Positions 1 through 8,433 of a stretch of DNA of 64,000 bases are shown here, in pieces. This DNA comes from G965212005 sp965212005 (GTDB taxonomy: Bacteria; Pseudomonadota; Gammaproteobacteria; Porifericomitales; Porifericomitaceae). A model generated the notes under the pieces. It saw nothing but the letters and a program-made list of their open reading frames with translations. It made no database searches and had not been told where the DNA came from. The DNA is taken from NCBI GenBank assembly GCA_965212005.1, contig OZ243038.1, positions 558,001 through 622,000 of the forward strand. Reading direction: 5' to 3'. Position 1 is the first letter of the stretch. Each line of letters starts with the position of its first letter. Both the position numbers and the translations under genes were made by a program.

Positions 1-24
1 TCCCGCTCGGCGCGGCAGACCCCG

Positions 25-999
25 CTATACCAGGTTCCGGGAACCCGGCAGCAGCCCCGGCTCTGTGCACAGGTGCTCCAAGACGCTATCCAGCAGCTGG
101 GGATCGTCTTCCCTGATCCAGCGCATTCCGAGTTCAGTACGCAGCCAGGTAAGCTGGCGTTTGGCAAGCTGTTGGGTCGCGGCCACGGCGCTGCTGATCA
201 GGACGGAATAGCTGATTTTCCCTTGCAGGTAACTCCAGCACTGACGGTATCCGACCAGCCGCAGGACCGGCAGATCCGCAGTAGCGTTCCGTAGCCGGCG
301 CAGGCTCCATACCTCGTGCAACAGGCCCTGCCTGAGCATGTTCCGGAAACGCTGCTCAATGCGCCGGCGCAAAAGTTCCCGCGAGGCGGGCACCAGGGCG
401 ATTCGGAGCGGGCGAAACGGCGGCTGCGGGCGCGGGGCGCGGCATAATTCGCTCAGGCAGCGTCCGCTCAATTCCCACACTTCCAGGGCACGCTGAATGC
501 GTTGGGAGTCGTTCGGATGGATACGGTGCGCCGCTTCCGGGTCCACCTGGCGCAGACGGGCGTGCAGTGCCGGCCAGCCTTGTTCCGCCGCTTCCCGGTT
601 CAGCCAACGGCGCAACGGCGGACAGGCGTCCGGCAGCGGGTTCAGCCCCTGCGTCAGGGCGCGGAAATACAGGCCGGTGCCGCCCACCAGCAAGGGAATA
701 CGGCCACGGCGCCGGATCTCTTGAATCTCGGCCAACGCTTCCAGGCGGAAACGCCCGGCGGAATAACATTCATCCGGCTCGCAAATATCGATCAACCGGT
801 GCCGGAACTGGTGCAAAATGTCCTTGGAAGGCTTGGCCGTGCCGATGTCCAGGCCCCGATACACCATGGCTGAGTCCACGCTGATGATCTCGCAAGGCAA
901 GCGGCGGCATAACTTCAGGGACAGCTCCGTTTTGCCAACTGCCGTCGGACCCATCAGGCAAATCACCGCAGCAGCGCCCGGGCTGGTTTGCCGCCTCAT
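25..999 (-). CDS. miaA: tRNA dimethylallyltransferase
   Basis: Transfers a dimethylallyl group to A37 of tRNAs reading codons that begin with U, the first step of i6A/ms2i6A modification. The 324-residue protein has a P-loop GPTAVGKT at residues 17-24, the DSAMVYRGLDIGTAKPS substrate segment from residue 42, and GGTGLYFRAL, all typical of MiaA. The open frame continues 47 codons further upstream into mutL, but ATG at 999 is chosen because it makes a 4-base ATGA overlap with the mutL stop and gives the usual family length. mutL-miaA is a standard gammaproteobacterial pair. The hfq gene that often follows would lie beyond the window edge. Confidence 0.96.
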   Translation of the reverse strand: MRRQTSPGAAAVICLMGPTAVGKTELSLKLCRRLPCEIISVDSAMVYRGLDIGTAKPSKDILHQFRHRLIDICEPDECYSAGRFRLEALAEIQEIRRRGRIPLLVGGTGLYFRALTQGLNPLPDACPPLRRWLNREAAEQGWPALHARLRQVDPEAAHRIHPNDSQRIQRALEVWELSGRCLSELCRAPRPQPPFRPLRIALVPASRELLRRRIEQRFRNMLRQGLLHEVWSLRRLRNATADLPVLRLVGYRQCWSYLQGKISYSVLISSAVAATQQLAKRQLTWLRTELGMRWIREDDPQLLDSVLEHLCTEPGLLPGSRNLV

Positions 1000-2720
1000 G
1001 CCGGAACTCCTTTCTCTATCAACCGGGCCAGGGAGCCAGGCGCGAAGCTCCTGCAGGCGCTGCGCCCGGCAGGGCCTAATTCGCGCAGCCCGCGTTCCAG
1101 TTCCTGCGCGCCCGGCGGCGGAGCCTGGCTGGCCTGGCACCCATGCTCAGCGAGCACGTCCAGCAGCCGTTCGGCAGCTCCGCCGACAGCCGCCGGCAAC
1201 GCGGCGAGAAATGGCAGCAATCCCTGCAACAGGCGATCGCCGTCCACTTCCCCCAGTAATGCCGGCAACTCGCGCAGTATCACAAAATCCGGGCCTCCCA
1301 GGTCCAGGTCCACCCCCAGCGCCGCTAAAGACTCGCGGCACTGCTGCAGCCCCTGCAGCTGGCGCGCATTGACCGCCTGGCGGGCCGGGATCAGCAGCGG
1401 GCGGCGAGCCGGTTCCGCGGCAGCGTCCCGAGCCGTGCGCAACTGCGCCCGCAGCAGCAGCCGGCGCGCGACCGGCACGTCGATCAGCAACAGCGCATCG
1501 GTCTGCACCAGCGCCAGGAATCGACCGCCGATTAGCGCCGGGGAATCAGCCGGGATACCGGTCGGCGCGGAGCGCGGCGCACGCACGGGCCGGTCGTTTC
1601 CGGGTTTCATCAAGCCCTGATAATGACTCAGGGTCTCCCGCACTTGTGCCGCCGAGGGGCGCGGACTGACGCGGACCGGTGCCGATGCCGTAAACAGCGT
1701 GCCGCTGCCGTGCAGCAGCTGATGCAGCCCGGCACAGACAAAGTCATGCACGTCCCGTGCGTGCCGGAAGCGCACTTCCTGCTTGGTCGGATGCACGTTC
1801 ACGTCTACATTGCCGGGGTCCATTTCCAAAAACAGCAGGTAGGATGGGAAACGTCCTTCCGGCAGCGACTCCTGGGAAGCAACGCGCACCGCGTGCGTCA
1901 GCTGCCGATTCCGAATCATCCGGCCATTGAGGAAGAAAAACTGCCGATCAGACTGACTACGAGCCTGCTGCGAGCTTCCCAGCCAGCCGCTCAGCCGCAT
2001 CTGTCCGGCGCCCAACTCCACTTTGCGGGCTCCCTCCAGAAAGGAAGCACCCAGCAGAGCCTGCACGCGCTGCTGCAGCGAGGTGCTCGCAAGCCGATGC
2101 AGTATTTTCCCCTCGTGGCGAAGCAGCAGGCTGATCTGGGGGCAACTGAACGCCAGGCCGCGCACGGTTTCACGGATGCGCAACAATTCGGTGCGATCGG
2201 TACGCAGGAATTTTCGCCGTGCCGGGACGGAAAAAAACAGGTCGTGGATTTCCACCATCGTGCCCGGCGGATGCGCGGCCGGGACCACCTCCCCCAATAC
2301 CCCGTCGATCATCTGTACCTGGTATGCCTGCTCGGCGTCGGCGCTGCGCGAACAAAGCCGAAAGCGCGATACCGCGGCAATGCTCGGCAGGGCTTCGCCG
2401 CGAAAGCCCAGCGTGCGCATCCGCTGCAAATCTTCCGGGCAACGCAATTTGCTGGTGGCATGGCGATCCAGTGCGACTTTCAAGTCCTGCGGATGTATTC
2501 CACAACCGTCGTCGCGCACGCGGATCAGACGCGCCCCACCTGCCTCGAGTTCGATTTCCAACTGCCTGGCGCCGGCGTCCAGGCTATTCTCCAGCAACTC
2601 CTTGACCACCGAGGCCGGGCGCTCGATCACTTCTCCCGCGGCGATCTGGTTGGCCAGCCCAGGCGGCAGCCGATGTATCCGCGGGACCGGCGATTCAGAC
2701 CTGTCAGACATGCCGGACAT
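996..2720 (-). CDS. mutL: DNA mismatch repair protein MutL
   Basis: ATPase that links mismatch recognition by MutS to strand incision. The N-terminal GHKL ATPase is clear: LANQIAAGEVIERPASVVKE, then ENSLDAGA, DDGCGI and GFRGEALPSIAAVS. The C-terminal domain resembles the Escherichia coli form (LLLIDVPVARRLLLRAQL) and shows no DQHAxxExxxxE endonuclease motif, so by family knowledge it should depend on a separate nicking enzyme such as MutH. The start is ambiguous between ATG at 2720 and ATG at 2711. Neither has a strong ribosome site, and the open frame further upstream (to 2846) is proline- and arginine-rich and unlike MutL. It is coupled to miaA by ATGA. Confidence 0.95.
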   Translation of the reverse strand: MSGMSDRSESPVPRIHRLPPGLANQIAAGEVIERPASVVKELLENSLDAGARQLEIELEAGGARLIRVRDDGCGIHPQDLKVALDRHATSKLRCPEDLQRMRTLGFRGEALPSIAAVSRFRLCSRSADAEQAYQVQMIDGVLGEVVPAAHPPGTMVEIHDLFFSVPARRKFLRTDRTELLRIRETVRGLAFSCPQISLLLRHEGKILHRLASTSLQQRVQALLGASFLEGARKVELGAGQMRLSGWLGSSQQARSQSDRQFFFLNGRMIRNRQLTHAVRVASQESLPEGRFPSYLLFLEMDPGNVDVNVHPTKQEVRFRHARDVHDFVCAGLHQLLHGSGTLFTASAPVRVSPRPSAAQVRETLSHYQGLMKPGNDRPVRAPRSAPTGIPADSPALIGGRFLALVQTDALLLIDVPVARRLLLRAQLRTARDAAAEPARRPLLIPARQAVNARQLQGLQQCRESLAALGVDLDLGGPDFVILRELPALLGEVDGDRLLQGLLPFLAALPAAVGGAAERLLDVLAEHGCQASQAPPPGAQELERGLRELGPAGRSACRSFAPGSLARLIEKGVPA

Positions 2721-2779
2721 TATAGGGCAGTGCCACCGCCGGCGTCCCGGCAGGAGGGGCGGCGAGCGAACAGAAGGGG

Positions 2780-4051
2780 CTACTCCAACGGGAATTCGGC
2801 ATTCAATTTGCGCGCGACGGGAACGTTGCGCAAATGCGCGTAGCACGGCAGACCTGCTGCGTAAGGAGGATAATCTTCTCCCTGGATCAGCGGCAGCAGG
2901 TAGCTGCGGCAGGCCGAACTAATGCCAAAGCCGTCCGCGTCCAGGTACGCCGCGGGCAGTTTGCGTTCCTGGTTGGCGACCTGTTCCAGGCGCGCCTTGC
3001 CGATCTCCCAGCGATAGGGCACGTCGGAACTGCGCACGATGATGGGCAACACCGCGTTTTCTCCGGCCAGCGCGAATTCCACCGCCTTACACCCCAGGGC
3101 CCACGCCTGCTCCACGTCCGTCCGGGAGGCGAGGTGACGAGCCGAGCGCTGCAGATAATCCACCACTGCCCAATGATATTTATAGCCCAGTTCCCGCCGG
3201 ACCAGGGAGGCAAGCATCGGGGCCACTCCGCCCAGCTGGGTGTGGCCGAAGGCATCCCTGGTGCCCGCCTCGGACAGAAAGCGCCCGTTTTCGTCCCGGA
3301 TCCCCTCGGAAGCGACAATCACGCAGTAACCGCGCCGGCGCACGGTGCGCTCCACCCGCGGCAGAAATTGCTGCGGGGAAAAGGCTCGTTCCGGAAACAG
3401 GATCAGGTGGGGAGCCTCCCCTTCCCGGGTAGCGGCCAGTCCGGCAGAGGCGGCCAGCCAGCCGGCATGCCGGCCCATCACCTCCAGGATGAAAACCCGG
3501 GTGGAGCTGCGCGCCATGGAAACAACGTCCAGGGCCGCCTCGCGCACGGAAACAGCGATATACTTGGCGGCCGAGCCGAACCCCGGACAGTTGTCCGTCA
3601 GCGCCAGATCATTATCCACCGTCTTCGGAATGCCGATGCAGCACAGAGAAATGTCCCACTCGGCGGCCATGCGGGCAAGCCGCAGCGCCGTGTCCTGGGA
3701 ATCGCCACCGCCGTTATAGAAAAAATACCCGATATTGTGCGCCTGAAAGACCTCGAACAGGCGCTGATACTCACTCCGGTCCTGCGCCGGATCGCGCAGC
3801 TTATAGCGGCAAGAACCAAAGGCTCCGCCGGGCGTATGCCGCAGCGCCTGTATGGCCTGTTCCGACTCGCAACTGGTGTCGATCAGGTCTTCGGTCAGCG
3901 CCCCGATAATCCCGTCACGCCCGGCATAGACCGTGCCGATCCGGTCCGGATGACGGCGTGCCGTATGGATCAGGCCCGCGGCGGTGGCGTTGATCACCGC
4001 GGTCACTCCACCCGACTGGGCGTAAAAGACATTTTTCGGCGGCTGCGGCAT
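2780..4051 (-). CDS. pfp: 6-phosphofructokinase, probably pyrophosphate-dependent
   Basis: Phosphorylates fructose 6-phosphate. Glycine-rich start AQSGGVTAVINATAAG, then GGGDS at residues 114-118, PKTVDND at 142-148 and MGRHAG at 192-197. The aspartate in GGGDS where ATP enzymes have glycine (GGDGS), and PKT instead of PGT, are known marks of the PPi-using class. The 423-residue length fits that class. PPi use would make the step reversible; that is inferred, not seen. ATG at 4051 is preceded by GGGAG. A 16-codon ORF with a much stronger ribosome site ends 3 bases upstream and may couple translation. Confidence 0.9.
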   Translation of the reverse strand: MPQPPKNVFYAQSGGVTAVINATAAGLIHTARRHPDRIGTVYAGRDGIIGALTEDLIDTSCESEQAIQALRHTPGGAFGSCRYKLRDPAQDRSEYQRLFEVFQAHNIGYFFYNGGGDSQDTALRLARMAAEWDISLCCIGIPKTVDNDLALTDNCPGFGSAAKYIAVSVREAALDVVSMARSSTRVFILEVMGRHAGWLAASAGLAATREGEAPHLILFPERAFSPQQFLPRVERTVRRRGYCVIVASEGIRDENGRFLSEAGTRDAFGHTQLGGVAPMLASLVRRELGYKYHWAVVDYLQRSARHLASRTDVEQAWALGCKAVEFALAGENAVLPIIVRSSDVPYRWEIGKARLEQVANQERKLPAAYLDADGFGISSACRSYLLPLIQGEDYPPYAAGLPCYAHLRNVPVARKLNAEFPLE

Positions 4052-4054
4052 AGT

Positions 4055-4105
4055 TTATACTCCCATACTGTCCTTAAGGGCATGGTTCAAATGAAGATAT
4101 TCCAT
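4055..4105 (-). CDS. Small upstream ORF before pfp (16 residues)
   Basis: Reads MEYLHLNHALKDSMGV and stops with TAA 3 bases before the pfp ATG. It is preceded by a perfect AGGAGG (4111-4116) with 5-base spacing, the best ribosome site in this part of the window and stronger than the one in front of pfp itself. It could be a leader peptide, a real small protein, or a translation-coupling device. No family is recognised, and there are no regulatory codon runs of the attenuator kind. Evidence is position and ribosome site only. Confidence 0.4.
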   Translation of the reverse strand: MEYLHLNHALKDSMGV

Positions 4106-4157
4106 CGGCGCCTCCTATACACCGCCAGCAAACGCGATCTATCAGCATAGCAGCTTT

Positions 4158-5864
4158 ATGTTTCAACGCATCTTTGAAACAGTATCCGAATCCGCGCCAG
4201 CGCCGCGCCCGTGCTTCCTGCCGGGAGCCGCGCAGGGTCCCGGCGCGGTCACACTACCCATAACAGTGTCAGGAAACACCGTCCCGCCGACACGAGCAGC
4301 ACGCCCGGCGTACGCCGGTCAGCCGTTCGCTCCACCACTCGCACCGGCGTCTGCAACGGCCGCTCCGCTGCCGCCGGTCACCCTCGGCACGGGGCCGGGG
4401 AGACCACCGTCCCGGCACTGCCGCAGCTGGGGTTGGCTGCTGGCGCTGGTGCTGGCCCCGGCCTACGCAGGCAATCCAATCAATCTGCCGGACCTTGGGG
4501 ATCCATCGGAGCTCTCGCTTACCCCGCAAATGGAGCGCAAATTGGGCCGCATCACCATGCGCCGCCTGTACCGTCACCTGGCAGATGACATGGAAACACA
4601 GAGCTATCTGCAAGAGATGGGGGGCAGACTGGCCATGCGCAATCACTTAACGAAGCAGCACTTTCATTTCTCTGTGCTGAAGGACCCGCGCATCAACGCT
4701 TTCGCGGCACCTGGCGGCGTGGTGGTGCTGAACTCCGGCATTTTCCTCAATGCTCAGGATCAGCATGAGACGGCAGCGGTACTGGCGCATGAAATCGCGC
4801 ACGTGACCCAACGTCACCTGGCACGCCGATTTAGCCGCCGTGCGGGCCTGTCCCTGGGCACCGCCGTGGCATTGATTGGTGCCATTGCACTGGCCAGCGT
4901 AGATCCCGAACTGGGCAAAGCGGCGATCACGATGGGGCCGGCGGCCCTGATTCAGCGTGAGATCAATTTTACCCGCAGCCACGAGCAGGAGGCCGATCGG
5001 GTGGGCATGCAACTGCTGCACCGCGCCGACTATGACCCAACCGGGATGCCGCGTTTCTTTTACCGCCTGTTGCGTAGCACGCGCTACGCGCACAGTTTGG
5101 CACCGGAATTCCTGCGCACGCATCCGCTCGCCGAAAACCGCATGGCGGAAACGCAAGCGCTGGCGCTCAGCTACCAGCCGGCTGAATATCCCCAGGACCT
5201 CGACTTTGAACTGACCAAGGCGCGGCTGGAACTGCTCCGTCTCGGCGGTCCGCTGCAGGCGGCGAAGCATTTCCGCGGCAAGCTGGAGCAACCTGCGTCA
5301 GACCTGTCCGCCCACCAGCTGGCCGCGCTGCGTTACGGTTATGCGCTGGCACTCACTGCGAGCGGCGAGTTTTCCGAGGCACAAGAATATATCGACGCCT
5401 TGCTGCTGGAAAACAGCGCAAACCTGTCCTACCTGCTCGCGGCCGGGCGGCTGGAATTGGCTCAAGGCAGACTGGAGGAAGGATTGCGGTTGCTGCAGCA
5501 GGCACAACGGCTGTACCCGGAGCGCCTGGAACCGATACTGGAGCAGGCGGCAGGACTGTTGGCGGCCGATCGGGCCACCGATGCCCAACGGTTGCTGCGT
5601 GATTACGGGCGCTTTCAGCAGGACCTGGGGCGGCGCTACTACGAACTGCTGGCACAAGCGGAAATCGGTGCCGGCTTTCGCGCTGAATCTGATTTAGCGC
5701 TGGCAGAGTTTCATTACCTGGGCAGCGGTACGCAAAAGGCGATCGATCATCTCAAGGGCACGCTGCAGCAGCAATCGCTCAATCACTACAACCGCCAGCG
5801 CATACAGGCACGGCTGCAGCAATTGGAGCAGGAACTGGCGCTGGAAAAGAAGCTGAATCTCTAA
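4158..5864 (+). CDS. bepA: BepA-like M48 metalloprotease with TPR repeats
   Basis: Periplasmic zinc metalloprotease of the BepA/YfgC family, which in E. coli handles outer-membrane protein and LptD assembly. HEIAHVTQRH gives the HExxH site near residue 211 and HEQEAD supplies the third zinc ligand. The C-terminal half is alpha-helical and TPR-like. A hydrophobic stretch WGWLLALVLAPAYA near residue 95 looks like the signal peptide core, so the true start is probably well inside the frame. The only other in-frame candidate noticed is GTG at 4266, and neither gives a clean signal peptide, so the N terminus is uncertain. The stop overlaps soxY by one base (TAATG), suggesting coupling. Confidence 0.88.
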   Translation: MFQRIFETVSESAPAPRPCFLPGAAQGPGAVTLPITVSGNTVPPTRAARPAYAGQPFAPPLAPASATAAPLPPVTLGTGPGRPPSRHCRSWGWLLALVLAPAYAGNPINLPDLGDPSELSLTPQMERKLGRITMRRLYRHLADDMETQSYLQEMGGRLAMRNHLTKQHFHFSVLKDPRINAFAAPGGVVVLNSGIFLNAQDQHETAAVLAHEIAHVTQRHLARRFSRRAGLSLGTAVALIGAIALASVDPELGKAAITMGPAALIQREINFTRSHEQEADRVGMQLLHRADYDPTGMPRFFYRLLRSTRYAHSLAPEFLRTHPLAENRMAETQALALSYQPAEYPQDLDFELTKARLELLRLGGPLQAAKHFRGKLEQPASDLSAHQLAALRYGYALALTASGEFSEAQEYIDALLLENSANLSYLLAAGRLELAQGRLEEGLRLLQQAQRLYPERLEPILEQAAGLLAADRATDAQRLLRDYGRFQQDLGRRYYELLAQAEIGAGFRAESDLALAEFHYLGSGTQKAIDHLKGTLQQQSLNHYNRQRIQARLQQLEQELALEKKLNL

Positions 5865-6328
5865 TGCACAGAAGAAAACTGCTGCATCTTGCCGGTGCTT
5901 CTTTGCTCGGGATTCCCGGGCTTTCTCTGCTTGCCTTCAGGGGCAATGCGGCGGACACCGCCGCTGCCTTCGCCGCCGCGGATTTTCAGCAGACTTTGAA
6001 CGCGCTGTTTCAGAATCCACCGCAACCGAGCACACAGATCTCGATCCAGGCGGAAGCCGTCATCGAGGACGGTGCCTTCGTCCCCCTGTCCATCCACGCC
6101 CAATTGCCGGAGGTGCAGGCGATTGATATCCTGGTGGAGAAAAATCCCCAGCCACTGATCGCCCGCTTCGAACTCGACCCCACCACGCTGCCTTTTATCG
6201 AGACCCGCATCCGCATGGCGGAGCCCTCCAGGGTATGGGCGGTGGCAGAGACTCGGCGGGGCAATTATGCGGCGCAGCGTTTCATTGAGGTCTTCCGTGG
6301 CGGCTGCGGCGACGCAGGATCGGGGTAG
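5864..6328 (+). CDS. soxY: Thiosulfate oxidation carrier protein SoxY
   Basis: SoxY carries sulfur intermediates covalently on a C-terminal cysteine in the periplasm and pairs with SoxZ. The N terminus HRRKLL followed by a hydrophobic segment is a twin-arginine-type signal, as expected for SoxY. The C-terminal swinging arm is present as GGCG with the cysteine at residue 148. However the protein continues DAGSG, whereas canonical SoxY ends GGCGG. ATG at 5864 overlaps the protease stop by one base. soxZ follows 2 bases later. No soxA, soxB, soxX, soxC or soxD is nearby, so this pair may serve another sulfur route. Confidence 0.88.
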   Translation: MHRRKLLHLAGASLLGIPGLSLLAFRGNAADTAAAFAAADFQQTLNALFQNPPQPSTQISIQAEAVIEDGAFVPLSIHAQLPEVQAIDILVEKNPQPLIARFELDPTTLPFIETRIRMAEPSRVWAVAETRRGNYAAQRFIEVFRGGCGDAGSG

Positions 6329-6330
6329 CG

Positions 6331-6645
6331 ATGCCCGCTGACACCATCCGGGTCCGGATTCGGCGCGAACTGGAACTTACCACGGTGCGGGTACTGATCC
6401 GGCACCCGATGGAGCTGGGGCCGCTGGATCCGCAAAGCCGGCGCCCGCGCCGGCCGCATTACATTACCGAGGTAAGCTGCACCCGGGAAGGACACTCACT
6501 GCTGCGCGCGGACTGGGGCTTTGCCCTGTCGGAAAATCCTTTCTTTTCCTTCCGCTCGACCGCTCTCAGGCCCGGGGATCAGTTGCGCATCGCCTGGCAG
6601 GACAACCGCGGTGGCCATGACGAACGGCTGCTAACCATCGAGTAG
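6331..6645 (+). CDS. soxZ: Thiosulfate oxidation carrier complex protein SoxZ
   Basis: 104-residue partner of SoxY, forming the SoxYZ heterodimer that carries sulfur on SoxY. It has the SoxZ pattern: IRVRIRRE at the start, VRVLIRHPMELG, HYITEVSCTREG, then NPFFSFRS and a closing DNRGG segment. Like other SoxZ it has no signal peptide and is expected to be exported with SoxY through Tat. It starts 2 bases after the soxY stop. The following 262 bases up to ntrC hold no convincing gene or obvious terminator. Confidence 0.93.
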   Translation: MPADTIRVRIRRELELTTVRVLIRHPMELGPLDPQSRRPRRPHYITEVSCTREGHSLLRADWGFALSENPFFSFRSTALRPGDQLRIAWQDNRGGHDERLLTIE

Positions 6646-6907
6646 ACGGCATCCGGATCCTGCTTGGCCCGCTTGCCACCGCAGTGGCGCGAGGGCCCGG
6701 CAGCACTTGGGCCGATGTATCCAGTACCCATCTGCGTCCCGGCCGCAAACCGGGACCGCGATCAGCCATTGGCCGCGTCAAGGTGCGATACACCGTCACT
6801 CCGGTAGCGCGCAAAGCCGGCCGGCGTTCTTGCGCCCCGGCGGCGACCGGCTGGTATGGGCGCTGCCGGCAAAATCCCGCGCCGGCCCGCAGCCTCCCCC
6901 TGGCCGT

Positions 6908-8323
6908 TTAATGGCTTTCCTCTGCATCCGGCGGACGCTGAATTTCGCGCAGGCGACGCGACAAGGTATTGCGCCCCATGCCCAGCAGCGCGGCAGCCTG
7001 TCTGCGGTGACCGCCGGTGTAGTCTAATGCGGCTTTGATCAGGGCCTGCTCAAAGCGCGGCCGGGCACGCTGCAGCAGCGCATCGCCGCCCGCGCTGAAC
7101 ACCCGCTGTGCCCAGGCGCGCAAGCCCTGCTCCCATTCCTGCAAGCATTCTGCTTCTCCCGGTGCGGGTGCCAGTTCGGCCGGCAGGTCTTCCAGGTGGA
7201 TCTCCCGGGTGGGAACCATGACCGTCAGCCAGCGGCACAGGTTCTGCAACTGCCGAACGTTGCCTGGCCAATCCAGGTTGTGCAGATAGTTCAGCGTGGC
7301 CGGCAGCAACAGGCGCGGGGAACTCCCATGCTCAACGGCGGCTCGATGCAGGAAATGCACGGCCAACTGCTCCAAGTCGGAACGGCGGTTGCGCAGAGGC
7401 GGCATCTGGACCTGGGCAACGTTCAGCCGGTAATAGAGATCCTCACGGAAACGACCAAGGCGCACCTGTTCCGCCAAGTCCTGGTGCGTAGCGGCAATCA
7501 GGCGCACGTCCGTGGGCACCGGTTCCGTGCCGCCGACCCGGTAGAAGGTGCCTTCGGAAAGCACGCGCAGCAACGGAGTCTGCAAATCCATCGGCATATC
7601 GCCGATCTCATCCAGGAACAAGGTGCCGGTATGGGCTTGTTCGAAACGACCCGGCCGGCGCGCAGCGGCACCGGTAAAGGCGCCTTTCTCGTGTCCGAAC
7701 AATTCCGCCGCCAGTAAATCACGCGGGATGGCCGCCGTGTTGATGGCAACAAAAGGCTGCTTGGAACGTTCACTGTGCAGATGCAGCGCACGCGCTGCCA
7801 GCTCCTTTCCGGTCCCGGACTCACCGGTGATCAAGACACTTAAGTCGGAATTGGACAGGCGGCCAATGGAACGGAAAACCTGCTGCATGGCCGGTGCATC
7901 GCCTATCAGTCCATGTCCGGTTTTTCTGCCCCTGACCTGCGGGCCGGCGAGCTTCCGGCGAGGCAGCGAGCGCTTCACCAGACGCACCAGCTCCTCCACG
8001 TCGAAAGGTTTGGGAAGAAATTCGAGCGCGCCACCGCGAAAAGCCGAGACCGTGCACTCCAAGTCCGAGTAGGCGGTCATTAGAATCACCGGTAGGTCCG
8101 GGATGCGGCGCTTGCATTCCTGCAACAAGTCTAACCCGTCAGTGCCCGCCATGCGTATATCGGAGATGACCAGGGCAGGCGATTCTTCGCCCAGGCGCGA
8201 CAGGGCGGCATCGGCGTCGGCAAAGCAGATCGTCTGGATGCGCTCGCGCGTCAGAGCGCGTTCCAGCACCCAGCGGATAGAGCGGTCATCATCGATGATC
8301 CAGACCTTATGATTAGTTTGCAT
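6908..8323 (-). CDS. ntrC: Nitrogen regulation response regulator NtrC
   Basis: Sigma-54-dependent activator of nitrogen-assimilation genes. The 471-residue protein has a receiver domain (IIDDDRSIRWVLERAL, phospho-acceptor D55), an AAA+ domain with GESGTGKE and the sigma-54-contacting GAFTGA loop, and a Fis-type helix-turn-helix at the C terminus (GHRRQAAALLGMGRNTLSRR). ATG at 8323 is preferred over ATG at 8335 because GGAG lies 6 bases before it and MQxxxVWIIDDD matches the usual NtrC start. It follows ntrB by about 110 bases on the same strand. glnA is not next to it. Confidence 0.96.
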   Translation of the reverse strand: MQTNHKVWIIDDDRSIRWVLERALTRERIQTICFADADAALSRLGEESPALVISDIRMAGTDGLDLLQECKRRIPDLPVILMTAYSDLECTVSAFRGGALEFLPKPFDVEELVRLVKRSLPRRKLAGPQVRGRKTGHGLIGDAPAMQQVFRSIGRLSNSDLSVLITGESGTGKELAARALHLHSERSKQPFVAINTAAIPRDLLAAELFGHEKGAFTGAAARRPGRFEQAHTGTLFLDEIGDMPMDLQTPLLRVLSEGTFYRVGGTEPVPTDVRLIAATHQDLAEQVRLGRFREDLYYRLNVAQVQMPPLRNRRSDLEQLAVHFLHRAAVEHGSSPRLLLPATLNYLHNLDWPGNVRQLQNLCRWLTVMVPTREIHLEDLPAELAPAPGEAECLQEWEQGLRAWAQRVFSAGGDALLQRARPRFEQALIKAALDYTGGHRRQAAALLGMGRNTLSRRLREIQRPPDAEESH

Positions 8324-8433
8324 TGGCAGCTCCATTACCTGTCTGCGCGGACTTCTCGTTTTCGATCGGCTGCTGGGGCAATGGCTTGCGCCCTGTCATC
8401 GCCGCCAATCGCGCCCGCAGCGGCCTGCGCGGC

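Noticed and set aside
2834..4150. Long plus-strand frame opposite pfp
   Set aside because: Antisense shadow of a clear enzyme gene in GC-rich DNA; its product resembles no protein family.
6684..6911. Plus-strand frame after soxZ
   Set aside because: Arginine-, glycine- and proline-rich product with no motif, typical of GC-rich noise.
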